Positions 9,801-20,789 of a stretch of DNA of 64,000 nucleotides are shown one piece after another. Origin of the DNA: Micropterix aruncella (taxonomy: Eukaryota > Arthropoda > Insecta > Lepidoptera > Micropterigidae); assembly GCA_944548615.1 (NCBI GenBank), contig OX155963.1:19896261-19960260 (forward strand), in the 5' to 3' direction. The notes under the pieces are model-generated. The model was not told the DNA's origin. It made no database searches and was given only the letters and a program-made list of their open reading frames with translations. A program made the position numbers and the translations under genes. Every line of letters starts with the position of its first letter. The stretch's first letter is position 1.

Positions 9801-10006
9801 GATTGGCGATTCGGAGTTTCCAGGTAATATTCAGTTCATTAAAAGCGAGATAGCTTGGTTAATTAGTGTAGGTAATTTTATATATTTTTGTAATTACTCT
9901 TTTTTTTTGCTATGATGATTTTGATACTTTCTTATATTACAAATACATTTTAGTTTGACGAAAAATAAAACACAAAAACAGTCAAAACTATTTTTTATTC
10001 AGTCAT

Positions 10007-10251
10007 TTACAATTTAGAATTGTACTTATACCACCCTTCTCCACTTTTGACACCAAGTTTTCCATCCTTCACCATTTTTTTGAGGGTTTGAGACGGTTGA
10101 TATAGGGGGTTGGTGGGATCTTTCTGGTGCCAACCGTCTAGAATGAATAAGCCAGTATCCAGACCGGTGTAATCCATTAGTTCAAAAGGTCCCATCGGGT
10201 AGCCGGCGCCAAGTTTCATCGCTATGTCTATGTCCTTCACAGTTGCAACAC
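10007..10251 (-). CDS. HADH: HADH-B exon 3
   Basis: C-terminal dimerisation domain: [20 protein letters not shown] to KYNSKL. Stop TAA at 10009-10007. Acceptor CTTTATTAG. Confidence 0.88.
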
Positions 10252-11344
10252 CTAATAAAGAGAAAATATTATTTTGTGCATCTCTGTGCATGTGCTTGCA
10301 GTTCGAGATAGAGGAGAGTATACATGAAGCAGAGTGAAAGAGACGGTGACGAGCTTAATTTGAATATTCAATCACTCTAACCCACTTGTACTGAATTCCG
10401 GATCCAGGTCAAACTGGCCAGGTCGGTTAGTCGGCAATCGCCGAGGGCCCCTTACTCAAAAGGGTACCAAAGGTCACATGCTCTCTTGTCACATTTTACT
10501 AGCTTCATGGTCTTCACGATAAAATAAGTGTGTTTCCTAATGATTTATGATACATCATAATACTCGACTTACCGAGCAATTCAAAAGTTATAAATTTTTT
10601 TGAAGTGAAAATATAATAAAAATGTAGAATATATTTGATACTTAATATAAAACGGTGGAGGGTTACTTAAATTTTTTTCTAATACTTTTCATTTGTATAT
10701 ATTTTCATTCCGAATAACAATTATATATTTTCTATTACACTGTTTTTTTTTCTTTTTTGAAAACCAGTATAAAAAGGTGTGATACTCTATCTAGTGGTAA
10801 TACCTACCGCTAATATCGTTTATAAGCGGTATTTTACCTACCGCTAGATGGCACAGCGCGCTCAAAGCTCTACTCAAACTTTTCAAATTTAACAAAAAAA
10901 AAAAAATTGTTTTTTGTTTTTTTCAAAAAATTTCATCAAAAAATGTCATCCTCTGCAAGGTTACACTAATTTAAAACTCAACCGGTAGATACAGGCTTTA
11001 GAAGCCCCATTAGATGTGCATAAGCGCCGTTTGTTACTTTAGCTGTGTGGAACTTAACCTGTTGTTCTTCAATGTTCTATTTATTTGCTTTAGTGACATT
11101 GTAATTACTTTTTATTTGTACAAGCATTAAACAAACAAATAAATAAATAAAAAAGACGCTTATATTTAAAAAAAAAACAAGCCTAACCTACTTAGTTTCC
11201 TCTATAATCCTATGATAAGCTAAAAACAATGAAAAGAGGTGCTATCTCGTTCTAATACATTAAATGTGCTCGCTGTCACGCTGGTTTAAAAAATACTAAT
11301 TTATAAATGAAACGGAATTTCTGTTTATATTTTAAGATACTCAC

Positions 11345-11645
11345 CATTTTCGTAAAGGCGTACAGCCTCCGCCGTATACGGAATCAGCAATCGGTTCACG
11401 ACGAATCCGGGTGTGTCTTTGCAAGTTATGCAAACTTTCCCTATAGCTGCGCCCCACTCCATCATCGATTGGTAAGTCTTCTCCGACGTCTCCGGGATCC
11501 GCACTACCTCCAGCAGTTACATCATGGGGACCGGATTGAAGAAATGCAGACCGCCGAATCTATCCTTGCGTTGAACGCGCGCCGCTATTTCCCCGATCGG
11601 CAGGGATGATGTGTTTGAAGCAAAGATTGTCGACTCGGCTGCAAT
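11345..11645 (-). pseudogene. HADH: HADH-B exon 2 with in-frame TAA
   Basis: [20 protein letters not shown] to RLYENG, with a single stop at 11519-11517 replacing the Lys of VMKLLEV. Donor G|GTGAGT, acceptor TTTAG. Confidence 0.88.
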
Positions 11646-11699
11646 CTAAATATATTTTTTTATTGTTAAATATATTTTTTTAAAAACGGTTGTCACCTC

Positions 11700-12290
11700 A
11701 AAACTTTCCCTGCAAGTACACAAGGTCTGATTTCATCTGAATATCAATTTCATAAATAAAATCGATGAGCGCCTTCCTTGGACAGCGGACAAACCCGTTT
11801 GGGTTCCGTTACTCAGCCGTCTCGGGCGGCGCGGTTTGTTTCTCGGCTAGCCTCGGCCGTTTTGTCGTTATTATTTGATTAACATGTATGGGAGAATTTA
11901 AATATGTGTTGCTTGTATATAATATATTCCAACTAACATTTCACAATGTGATTTCGGCCCAACAAGGCATGTGTACAAAATTTCAAGTCATTAAATCCAA
12001 TATTTTGAGATTGAAAAATGACTAGTGCGCCCCTGCAGACGATTTCAACCACAACCTTTTCAACTCTTACCATCACCAAATGATGTCTGAATGCCAAATT
12101 TCAGCTCAATTGGATGTAGCGTTTGGGCGCTATCGTGGTGGAATACACACACAGACATTAATCTGGAAATGGTCTTAATCGTCTCAGGGGGGGGGGGGGG
12201 GGTCAAAATGTATATGTATATCATTTATGTGTATGTATATGTATAAATTTTTTGCGCATTCACAATACTTTCCCTCCTGGTCGGTTGGGA
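11700..12290 (+). repeat. Interspersed repeat family 1, copy in HADH-B intron 1
   Basis: Includes TCATAAATAAAATCGATGAG, CGGCCCAACAAGGCATGTGT, TTTCAGCTCAATTGGATGTA and GCGTTTGGGCGCTATCGTGG, then an ACACACAGAC run and CATTCACAATACTTTCCCTC. Other copies are at 16050-16310 (minus), 48050-48230, 50440-51110 and 51330-51610. No ORF. Class not determined. Confidence 0.65.
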
Positions 12291-12570
12291 GCTAATGGGC
12301 CCAGTGCAATTGTGCCATTATGACCCAGGTGTTAGGGTCGGCCGGGTAGGACTGCGCCTGCGGGCCAGTTTGCCTGGGAATCGTGGTTCGGGCGCTCCTG
12401 GACGGTGTGCGGCGTAGCCAATCGACAGATAGCCAGGGGAGTCTGGAAACAGCTTTGTTTCCTATAGAGCGGGGGTGGTTGCTAACCTTGAGGAAGCCAC
12501 TCTTGAAACAACCATTCGGCTACCCGATACCGGCTAAACAGCCGGGCAAAGGAGGCCGTGGGCCGCGATA
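12291..12570 (+). repeat. GC-rich unclassified block in HADH-B intron 1
   Basis: GC-rich for the window, ending at GGCCGTGGGCCGCGATAG. It resembles an untranslated or 5' part of a retrotransposon, but I cannot assign it. Confidence 0.3.
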
Positions 12571-12937
12571 GATTTGGAAGATCAGGATCCTTTCATTGAA
12601 CGAGGGCAACCAAAATACTGGTCAAAAAAATGAAACGAAGATCAACTGTAATTACAATTAAATGGAAAGACGAGACTTGAAACCTGAGAATTTTTCACTA
12701 ATCATTAGGCAGTACCTATTTAATGAAACGTGTCTGAGCCTACCTTAGTGCGGACGTCTCGAGCGATCCAGTTAGGTTAGGTTTAATTAATTTGAATGTT
12801 ACTATGAGTTTTGAGAAATAAAGAATTAGAATTCGAAATCGGGTTGAAATCGCTAATAAAAACAATAATATCCAATAAACCGGATGTGTAATTGTCTTAA
12901 TTTCCAAGTTTTCAGTAATCTAATTGAGCATACTTAC

Positions 12938-13327
12938 TTTATCAATCTTTTCAAACATATCCTGCTTAATTTTCAAATTTTCGATGATTGCTTCGATGAC
13001 TAAATCTGTGTCTTTAACCGCCTCTTCCAAATTCGTTGAAGTGTGCACTCTTGCCATTGCTTTAAAGACAAAATCATCTATACTGTCTTTTTTGTCTTTG
13101 TGAAGCTTCTTCGCGACTCGCAGCAAACTGTTTTGTATAGACATTTTCGATTTTTTTAATAGATCTTCGTTGACGTCGACCAGAGTCACTTTTTGACCGG
13201 CTTGCGCTGTGACCTGGGCTATCCCAGATCCCATCAGCCCCCCACCAATAACTGTCACCCTTTTGATTGCATTCTGCATTCTAGCAGAAGTGGAGAAACT
13301 CCTTAAAAGCACAGAAGATTGATTCAT
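12938..13327 (-). CDS. HADH: HADH-B exon 1
   Basis: 130 intact codons, presequence plus Rossmann domain. It lacks the intron that copy A has after GIAQ. Donor AAA|GTAAGT. Confidence 0.88.
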
Positions 13328-14503
13328 GACGACCCAACCTGTTAGATTCCAAGCACTGAATGACACTAATAACCAAAGAAGTTGATAACATTATTTATTA
13401 TTCTCAAACTGGTTTTTGCCCTTGAAATTACTTTTTTATTGCATCATCGTTTAGCAAGTGGATGTCTAATATTGATTTAATGATAGATATTAAAAAATAG
13501 ATGAAATTATATTGATATGCTTTGTAAATTATTCTTGGTGCGTCCAGTTTAAAAATAACCTGGTCATGGTTGCATTCAATGCTTCCAAGCATGTTATAAG
13601 TGGTTATAAGCATGTTAATCTAATGATCTACAAGCCCGCGTAGACTTCCACTAAAAGTTCCTTGCTGGAATCAACCAGAATGGCACTGGTCTGGGATATG
13701 GCAGTATAACCATGAGCTATGTGTACCTGAAGACGTTTCTCTTGCAAGGAGATTACGACTTGTGCTGTTGGCCTTCAAAGCCAGAATGACTGGACAACAA
13801 TTAGTGACTTTTGCATTTCTCCTTCAATGCACTGCAAGGTAATGTGTCACTAAACGCCAGAGATGCTGAAATGTTATTTAAATGCCTTTCAGCATACACT
13901 TCCAGACCCCAGTAACCTCGCTCGTTGGTGCTGTGCAATATCCCTTGCACAGCTAGACATAATCTAACTGGCTGCAAGGTAGCCTTAGATCAAGGACGGT
14001 ACGCTTACCGCCAAGTCCTTGCTGTTATTTGCGAGGTAATTAGCATCAGTGGCTTGTGCCAACGAAGGTCTGAAAACATCCTCCAAACCCCAATACAGTT
14101 TGTGCGAGATGGCTCTAAAGGCAACAAACAGTCCACTACAAAACTTTTCGCAATAATCGAAAAAGCTTCAGTTTGAATGCTAGAGGTCAATTTGGTCTCT
14201 GAGCAGTATAAATTCCCTGAAAGTCTTGGATCCACATCCCGCCATCCAGTTATAACTCTTTACTCCTTATCTCGGACGATGGTCCTTATTGTTTATTATA
14301 AGGTAGCAAAATAAAAAAATCGGTTGTCTGTAAAGTCCGTTTACTGACGATAGTTGAACTTGACAATGTCATTTTTTATTTTATTTTATTTATTGTGTTT
14401 ATTCACTTATTACTAATCAACATAACAGTAAAACCAAGGCATTGAGAAGTAAAATTAATAGAGATATTACTATAACTATACAAATAGAATGACACTTATA
14501 ATA

Positions 14504-15150
14504 CTAGCTATCGTGTAAGAATAAATAATTAATAGCTTGCAATTTAAACAAGTGAGGGTTGGCGGTAAAAATATCAAAATCTGGTGCCATCGAGTGAATT
14601 TCATTTAAGCGCCGCAAAGCACGCGCCAACAAGTTCCACCTCGTAAGGTTAGTGCGCGAGAACGGCTCCGCGAAAAGATGGTGCGATCGAGCACGGAGAT
14701 AATTATTTGGTATGAATAGATCCACCTTGGCTAGTAAGCTAGGGTTATCAGTTTTACCACGAATTAGATTGAAAACATAGGACATGGTCAGCATTTCTCT
14801 TCTGAGACAGAGAGAATTATAGCCAATCGGCATGGTTGGCTATAACCGGCATATTATCCATTTTTGTATCCGACTGCATTTATCACAGGCATTGTGATAA
14901 ATGCAGTCGGATACAAAAATGGATAACATCCGTACTGCTTGAAGTCTCTCAAAAAACACTTCTGTACCTTTTCCAGCATGAGGGTATAAGTATCTTCATG
15001 TGGATTCCAAATAGCTACATTCGTTTCCATGCGACTTCTAACAATCGAGTTGTACAACGTACTTACTTGCGCATAACCCGTACTTGCGCGTACTATGCGC
15101 ATAACCCGAATATTATTGAAGTGCTTGGATTGCCGTATCACAAACCCTAG
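14504..15150 (-). pseudogene. Jockey/CR1-type LINE ORF2 C-terminal fragment
   Basis: Minus-strand reading in two blocks: LYNSIVRSRMETNVAIWNPH and LMLEKVQKCFLRDFK, then YNSLCLRREMLTMSYVFNLI and PFSRTNLTRWNLL. This is the usual end of reverse-transcriptase ORFs in Jockey-like LINEs. It lies inside the split LINE copy at 13650-15560. A 33-bp inverted duplication at 14854-14926 separates the two blocks. Confidence 0.65.
14854..14926. repeat. Snap-back inverted duplication, 33-bp perfect arms
   Basis: Arm 14854-14886 (starts TTATCCATTTTTGTATCCGA) is exactly complementary to 14894-14926, with a 7-bp loop AGGCATT. The sequence belongs to the LINE reading frame (YPFLYPTAFI) and was copied in reverse. 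Confidence 0.85.
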
Positions 15151-15599
15151 AAGCTTGTAAGAAGTTGTTGATAGTTGGTATTAACTGTTCCATGGGAATC
15201 AAATACCTCAAAAGACCATGAGTAGGTACAATTATATAAATATTATAACCTCACAAATGCCGTCACCCAGAACGGCTTCACTATTCACCTTCATGCGGTG
15301 GAAGTTGGCGCTCGTGGCCTGCCAGCAAAATTTCTGCTTCGCATCTTTAAAGATCTTGGTCTCTCCAGGAAAATAATCAACTCCTTCCTAGAAACAATAT
15401 CTGAAGCTGCGATTTCCATATCTGAAATTCTATGGCTTCGAAGGGGGAGTGAATGGGTGGTAAGGTGAGCGCTTACATGTAGTAAGACAGCTGTCCTAAA
15501 CCTACGACAGCCGGTCGTTAGTCCGGAGTCCACCGCTCACCCCCAGAAGTGTAATAATAGTATTATGATGGGCCCCGACTCTGGTCGGTGAATTCCATG

Positions 15600-16450
15600 G
15601 CAGCTCCGTTTGTATTTTATTTATTTGACCCATTCAGACTTAAACAGCGAGCGATCGAGACATATAAGTTTGAGAATGAATGGTTTCTTATCTGTCGAGA
15701 ATAATCTGCAATGCTGATAAAAATGAATTATTCAACTGATTAACTACTTAGCAATGTACATTGAACTTTGAAATGATTTTTGTAGCAGTGCCGCTGTACA
15801 GATAAAAATATGATAAAATGAAAAGTGGTATTTATAAATTTTTATTGTATAAATTTTCATTATATACATTTTTATTACATAAATTTTTATTATATAATTT
15901 TTTCTTACATATTTTTTTATTATATAAATTTCCATTAAAGTTTAATATAATAAAAATTATAAGTCCATTAAAATTAGATTAATATTACAAGTAGGTACCT
16001 ACTATAAAATTAGATTGGTCGGCTGTTGGGTAAATCACTGGTTTTACTTTTCCAGCCCACCAATCGACGTAGAGGGAAAGTATTGTGAATGCACATTTTT
16101 TTTTCGGAGATGGTGATGGATACATTAATTTTGAGCTTCCCTGAGATGATTAAGACTATTTCCAGATGAAAGTCTGTCTGCATTCCTCCATGACAGTGCC
16201 GAAACGATTAATCCGACCGGGCTGAAATTTGGCATGCAGGCGTCATTTGGTCATGGCAAGAGTTGAAATGGTTGTGGTTGAGATCGGTCCACCATGGGAC
16301 CTAATAATATGAAAATAATAGAAGTAATAATAAATACGCACGTAATAATGCAGGTAATACGCCGCAAAACAAAATAGGTACGCACATAAAACACTGCGCA
16401 CTCCCACAAACTTCGGTAGAGTTTGGCGAGGCTTTAGTTAATATAAACAT
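15600..16450. other. Repeat-rich spacer downstream of the split LINE
   Basis: Holds the AT minisatellite, a block resembling 24540-24720 (AGAATAATCTGCA), and a reverse copy of interspersed repeat family 1 (about 16050-16310, with TTTGGCATGCAGGCGTCATT). No host exon recognised. Confidence 0.4.
15835..15945. repeat. AT-rich minisatellite, about 15-bp unit
   Basis: Imperfect repeats of ATAAATTTTTATTAT. On minus this gives a repetitive Ile/Tyr/Lys ORF with no family resemblance. Confidence 0.7.
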
Positions 16451-16854
16451 TAGCCATGTGTTTTTGTCGTGAAATCATTGGATCGATTATCCTGTACAAA
16501 AATTTCAAGACTATGGAAACGATCATTGCTCTGATTTTCAGTCTTGAATGTTTTGTTCTGTTTGTATTTTTTTGGTCTAACTTCTAAATACTGCCAGATG
16601 CATTCTGCGACTTTTTTAAGTAGCCAGACTTCTTTCAAACGATAATCTGTGATAATAACAATTTGTATTATAGGGTTTAAACCTGTAAAAATATTTTACA
16701 GTAAAGTCTTTACCCTAAATCATATTGATTTATTCCGTTTTTGTAATTGTTGAAATATTCCCGCCAGACTAGCTTCGTTCAACTGTAAATATTCCAGATT
16801 GCTTTTTTTGTGCATTTAATGATCGACATCAGAGACTGCTTGGAGCAGCAACAT

Positions 16855-17325
16855 CGGGCATCCCGGAAACAGAGCCAGGGATATCGCCAGGCAAAAGCCG
16901 TGATGGAGCAACCACTTCAAAAGAAAACCAAGGCCCTCTTGACATGAGCAAGAAGAACCTTAGAACCACTATCGGTCTCCTTATCGGACACACGATCCTT
17001 AAAGCAGATCTATTCAACCTTGGCTTGACCGAAAGCAAGGACTGCCGAATATGTGGCGAAGAACCTGAAGACAGCATACACATCGTTGGTCGCTGCCCAG
17101 GCTTTGCCGCAAAAAGACAGTTTACTGGGACGAGCCTTTTTTGAACCCAGCGATCTACCCAACTCTAAGGCCAGTGATCTGCTTGGCCTGGTAGGTATTA
17201 CCGGGCTACTAGCTGACCACTGACCCAACCACAAAGTGGGTAGTTACAAACGATCTTATAGATCCGGGTGACATCAAGGACTGGAAACTAGCCACCCACT
17301 CCGTTTACTACTACTACTACTGATC
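16855..17325 (+). mobile_element. LINE 3' end with zinc-knuckle C terminus and (CTA)n tail
   Basis: The frame MSKKNLRTTIGLLIGHTILK, FNLGLTESKDCRICGEEPED, SIHIVGRCPGF has the CxxC...H...C knuckle and TGLLTGH-like phrase that end many I/Jockey-group LINE ORFs. It breaks by frameshift near 17140. The tail is TACTACTACTACTACTG at 17308-17323. Confidence 0.65.
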
Positions 17326-17429
17326 GACACTAGTGGATGGAAAAGATTTATAACTGGGAAAATAGGTACAATTTGAATACACCCACCCACCGCATAATCC
17401 TCGCCAGACTAATTATAATTGTATTCATA

Positions 17430-17925
17430 TACAAAATTTCGTTTCTGTGCTGTTGTCCGTTGAGGAGTCTCCTTGTTGAAAGCCAACCCTGGGTGCTGCC
17501 CTGTCGTGGTTAAACTTAGAACGGGCTATCATAATTAAACGCGTATACAAAATTTCCCTTATGTGCTGTTAACTGTTGAGGAGTTCCTTCGTTGGAAGCC
17601 AACCCTGGGTGCAGCAGCCCTGTCGTGGTGAAACTTAGAACGGTCTATCATAATTGAACGCGTATACGAAATTTCGTTTATGTGTTGTTGACCATTAAGG
17701 AGTCCCCTTGTTGGAAGCCAACCCTGGGTGCAGCAGCCCTGTCGCAGTGAAACTTAGAAGGGGCTATCATAATTGAATGCGTATATAAAAATTTCTTTCT
17801 GTGCTGTTGACCGTTGAGGATTCCGCTTTTTGGGAGCCAACCCTGGGTGCAGCAGCTATGTCATGGAGAAATTTAGAACGGGCTATCATAATTGAATGCG
17901 TATACAAAATTATGTGTCTATGCTG
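17430..17925 (+). repeat. 124-bp minisatellite, four tandem units
   Basis: Each unit contains AGCCAACCCTGGGTGCAGCA, AACTTAGAACGGGCTATCAT and GCGTATACAAAATTTC. A single related unit lies in the Helitron-like region at 9360-9500. Internal tandem repeats are common in non-autonomous Helitrons, so that origin is possible. Confidence 0.8.
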
Positions 17926-18295
17926 TCTATCTACCCCATAAAAACCGAGGTCAGTATAATCCGAAGACTGAGATGGCCATGAAATTACATCATTAGTTCC
18001 GATCCAATTTCTGGCAGATTTATAGTTTAGGTATTCTTGAGTTCAGTTTCTGTTATGCCGCAATTTTGCTGTAAAATCAGTTTTAACCCCTTGAGTATGA
18101 TACGACCAAATCTGGTTCTGAAACAATTATCCGTTGAGTATGATACGACCAGATCTGGTTCCGCGTTTTTTTCACTTCTTTGACGTTCTCATATTTATTC
18201 ATAATTATCTAATTGTTTTACAAAATGATATTTCAATATTCTATATTCGAAATTTCAATGCAATCATTGTGCAGTTGTTCTTAATAATAAATAAA

Positions 18296-19320
18296 TAAAT
18301 AAATACAAACGGAGCTGCCATGGAATTCACCGACCGGAGTCGGGCCCATCATAATACTATTTTTTACACTTCTGGGGGGTGAGCAGTGGATTCCGGACTT
18401 ACGAACCGGCTGTGGTAGGTTTAGGACAGCTGTCTTGCCACATGTGAGCGTTCACCTTGCCACCCATTCACTCCCCCTTCGAAGCCATAGAATTTGAGAT
18501 GCGCAAATCGCAGTTTTAGATAATTTTTCTAAGAACGAGTTGATTATTTTTCTGGAAAGGCCAAGATCTTTAAAGAGGTGAAATAGAGATTTAGCTGGCA
18601 GGCCACGAGCGCCAACTTCCACCGCGTGAAGGTGAACAGTGAAGCCGTTCCGGGTTACGGCATTTGCGAGATCATGGTATTTATTTAATTTGTACTCGTG
18701 GTCTTTTGGGATATTTGATTCCCATGGAACAGTTAATTCTACAATAAGAGCCACCTTCCGAGATAGAGAGTAAAGAGTTATATCTGGACGGAGGGCTGTG
18801 CATCCGAGACTTTCAGGGAATTTATACTGCTTAGAGACCGAATCAACCTCCAGAATCCAATCTGTAGCTTTCTCGATTATTGAGAAAGGTTTTGTAGTTA
18901 AATGTTTTTTGCCTTTAGAGCCATCCCGCACAAACTGTATTGGGGGTTTGGAGGATACTGTCAAACCCTTGTTGGCACGAGCCACTGAGAGACTAATTAC
19001 CTCGCGAATAACAGCGAGAACTTTGTCATGGCGGTAAGTGTACCGTCCTTGATCTAAGGCCACCTTGCAGCCAGCTAGAATGTGTCTAGCTGTGCAAGGG
19101 GTAATGCTACAGAGGGGACAAGAACTATCCTCGGCAAAGCTCCAACGAGCGAGGTTAGTGGGGTCTGGAAGTGTATGCTGAAAGGCATTCAAATAAAATT
19201 TCAGCATCTCTGGCGTCCAGTCATAGAGCATTACCTTCCAGTGCATTGGAGGCGGAATGCAAAAGTCCCCAATTGTTGTCCAATCATTCTGGCATTGAAG
19301 GCCAATAGCATGAGCCATAC
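18296..19320 (-). mobile_element. RLE-class non-LTR retrotransposon, 5'-truncated, open 3' end
   Basis: A 3' fragment of a LINE with a restriction-like endonuclease (R2/R4/NeSL-type) rather than an AP endonuclease. The tail is AT-rich TTTATTTATTTATT (minus) near 18300, and the untranslated end carries ACTCCGGTCGGTGAATTCCA. Other pieces are at 13650-15560, 29845-30690, 32552-33238, 36077-36681 and 42205-42376, so the family was active here repeatedly. Confidence 0.7.
18452..19318 (-). CDS. C-terminal RLE domain of a non-LTR retrotransposon
   Basis: A 288-aa open frame, far short of a full ORF because the element is 5'-truncated. The zinc-knuckle CPLCSITPCTARHILAGC is followed by GCKVALDQGRYTYRHDKVL, a hallmark of this LINE group. 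Next comes the endonuclease core RPDITL...VALIVELTVPWE (the RPD...E of PD-(D/E)xK nucleases). It ends HAVEVGARGLPAKSL and RGSEWVAR. The R2/R4/NeSL-like assignment rests on these motifs. No reverse-transcriptase domain remains, so it cannot retrotranspose, but its openness implies a young insertion. Confidence 0.7.
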   Translation of the reverse strand: MAHAIGLQCQNDWTTIGDFCIPPPMHWKVMLYDWTPEMLKFYLNAFQHTLPDPTNLARWSFAEDSSCPLCSITPCTARHILAGCKVALDQGRYTYRHDKVLAVIREVISLSVARANKGLTVSSKPPIQFVRDGSKGKKHLTTKPFSIIEKATDWILEVDSVSKQYKFPESLGCTALRPDITLYSLSRKVALIVELTVPWESNIPKDHEYKLNKYHDLANAVTRNGFTVHLHAVEVGARGLPAKSLFHLFKDLGLSRKIINSFLEKLSKTAICASQILWLRRGSEWVAR

Positions 19321-19429
19321 TCTTGGTGTAGTAGTTTCGTAGTTATAGTACTTTAAGGTCGATGTCGCCGAAAATCCTGCAAAAGAGACAGATGCATCCA
19401 TGAAAATACCCATTTACTCCAAGGGTTAA

Positions 19430-20004
19430 TAGTAATAATTCAATGAAATATTTGTCCATGTTATCTAAAAGGTTTCGATTCGACATACTTTAAAAGTTTA
19501 TTCTATATTTAACATCATCCACCTACGTAAATTCTATCAGTCAGTTAAGGACGTATCCAGGGAGGGGAACACAGGAGACGCGTCAACCACCTTTTTTTGT
19601 AATAATAAAGTCGAGAAAAATTGAGAATCAGGCAGAATCTGCGACCTTTGTACCACGCATCTATCCCCCTGAAATCCAGCGTATTTTTGTTTCATGGGCA
19701 AATTTAAGTTTGGTGGGTACCGCGCCGGTTATTTTAATGAATGTCCCCCCCTCGAAACTGAAGATATGTCACTTGAGTCCTTTTTTGTAAGGGAAAAATA
19801 AAATAAATTTGAGTAGCTTATAACAACTTTAGGTAAATGTTGCAATATAAAGATTTGTTTCAAATTGTTGCTTACTTGATTTTGATTTATGTTTAATAAT
19901 TTGTGAATGTTACGCCTCCCTTTGAATGGCGCCCAGGACTCAAGCTCTACCTTCCCTACCCGAGGTACTCCAGTACTTAAACGTGATGATTAGAGAATTT
20001 TCCA
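19430..20004. other. Spacer with an unclassified repeat block
   Basis: The block near 19555-19750 (GTATCCAGGGAGGGG, AAATCCAGCGTATTTTTGTT, GAATGTCCCCCCC) is related to 25165-25265. No coding sequence recognised. Confidence 0.4.
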
Positions 20005-20340
20005 ATCTTCTGGGCAGAAAGCGCTGAATCAACATCATCGTGAAACGACGACCATGACGGTACCGAAACTAGTCTGTATCAAAACCCATTTTTAAACAAA
20101 ATACAACACCAGGATAAAGGTGTTGCGAATCCCGTAGTAAAAACATTGCAGCAAGCACCCGGCGGCACGTTTCGCAAACAAAAATGGAAGCTGGTATCGA
20201 CAGATATCAAAGATTTTTCATTATTTCAAAGTATTTAAGACTTACAAATTATGTTTAACATTATTCGAGTTTTACATTATTTGAGTTTAATGCAGCAATG
20301 TGCACCAGAGTACTTTAAAACTAGTTTTTTCAAAAAAAGA
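20005..20340 (+). pseudogene. TAF9 relic 2 (C-terminal codons plus 3' UTR)
   Basis: Matches TAF9 from GGGCAGAAAGCG (GQKAVNQ) through ACCATGACGGTACCGAAA (TIMTVPK) and AAGCACCCGGCGGCA (GAPGG), then the 3' UTR phrases. Indels destroy the frame, and no histone-fold part remains. It lies about 200 bp from the HADH-C stop in convergent orientation. Confidence 0.85.
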
Positions 20341-20544
20341 TTGGCAACTCGGAGTTTCTAGGTCATATTTAGCTAATTAAAAGTGAGAGACTTCGATTAA
20401 TTACAGAGTGTAGGTAGTTGGATATATTTTTGTAATTACTATTTTTGCTGTAATCATTTTGCTATTCTCTTATGTTATATCTAAATACATTTTAATTTGA
20501 TGAAAAAAATACGAAACAAAATTCAAATTGTTATATTCAGTCTT

Positions 20545-20789
20545 TTACAATTTAGAATTGTACTTATACCACCCTTCTCCACTTTTGACGCCGAGTTTTC
20601 CCTCCTTCACCATTTTTTTGAGGGTTTCAGACGGTTGGTATAGGGGATTGCTGGGATCTTTCTGGTGCCAACCGTTTATAACGAATAAGGCGGTATCCAC
20701 ACCGGTGTAGTCCATAAGTTCGAAAGGTCCCATCGGGTAGCCGGCGCCGAGTTTCATCGCTATGTCTATGTCCTTCACAGTCGCAACAC
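20545..20789 (-). CDS. HADH: HADH-C exon 3
   Basis: C-terminal domain, stop TAA at 20547-20545. Acceptor CTTTATTAG, same as copy B. Confidence 0.94.

Larger units (their letters stand above)
10007..13327 (-). pseudogene. HADH: HADH copy B, disrupted by a nonsense codon
   Basis: Same enzyme and exon plan as copy C: exons 13327-12938, 11645-11345 and 10251-10007 (390, 301 and 245 bp, identical to C). All splice sites are sound. Exon 1 gives [20 protein letters not shown] and [13 protein letters not shown]. The last exon ends [13 protein letters not shown], with a TTTATT (AATAAA on minus) at 9994-9999. In exon 2, where C has PVMKLLEV, B has P-M-M-stop: AAA has become TAA at 11519-11517, codon 173. 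Translation would yield only the NAD-binding domain. The rest is well conserved, so the lesion is recent, a null allele or an assembly error. An upstream in-frame Met (13366) is not homologous to C. Confidence 0.85.
13650..15560 (+). mobile_element. Restriction-like-endonuclease LINE copy, split by a later insertion
   Basis: Decayed copy of the element best seen at 18296-19320. It has the block GCAAGGTAGCCTTAGATCAA (GCKVALDQGRY in the open copy) and the 3' end with GGGTGAATTCCATGGCAGCTC-like sequence near 15590. Homology stops near 14291 and resumes near 15176, so another sequence inserted here. Frameshifts and stops throughout. Confidence 0.65.
18083..19429. mobile_element. piggyBac-like MITE filled by a LINE
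   Basis: Ends TTAACCCCTTGAGTATGA and TACTCCAAGGGTTAA match the empty copy at 4518-4831 almost base for base. The middle (about 18288-19322) is a 5'-truncated retrotransposon inserted after GTTGTTCTT. Confidence 0.8.

Noticed and set aside
11307..11609. Plus-strand 100-aa ORF
   Set aside because: It is antisense to HADH-B exon 2. The minus strand has the splice sites and homology.
17430..17925. Regular repeats as a CRISPR array
   Set aside because: Units are contiguous 124-bp tandem copies without spacers, in an insect genome.
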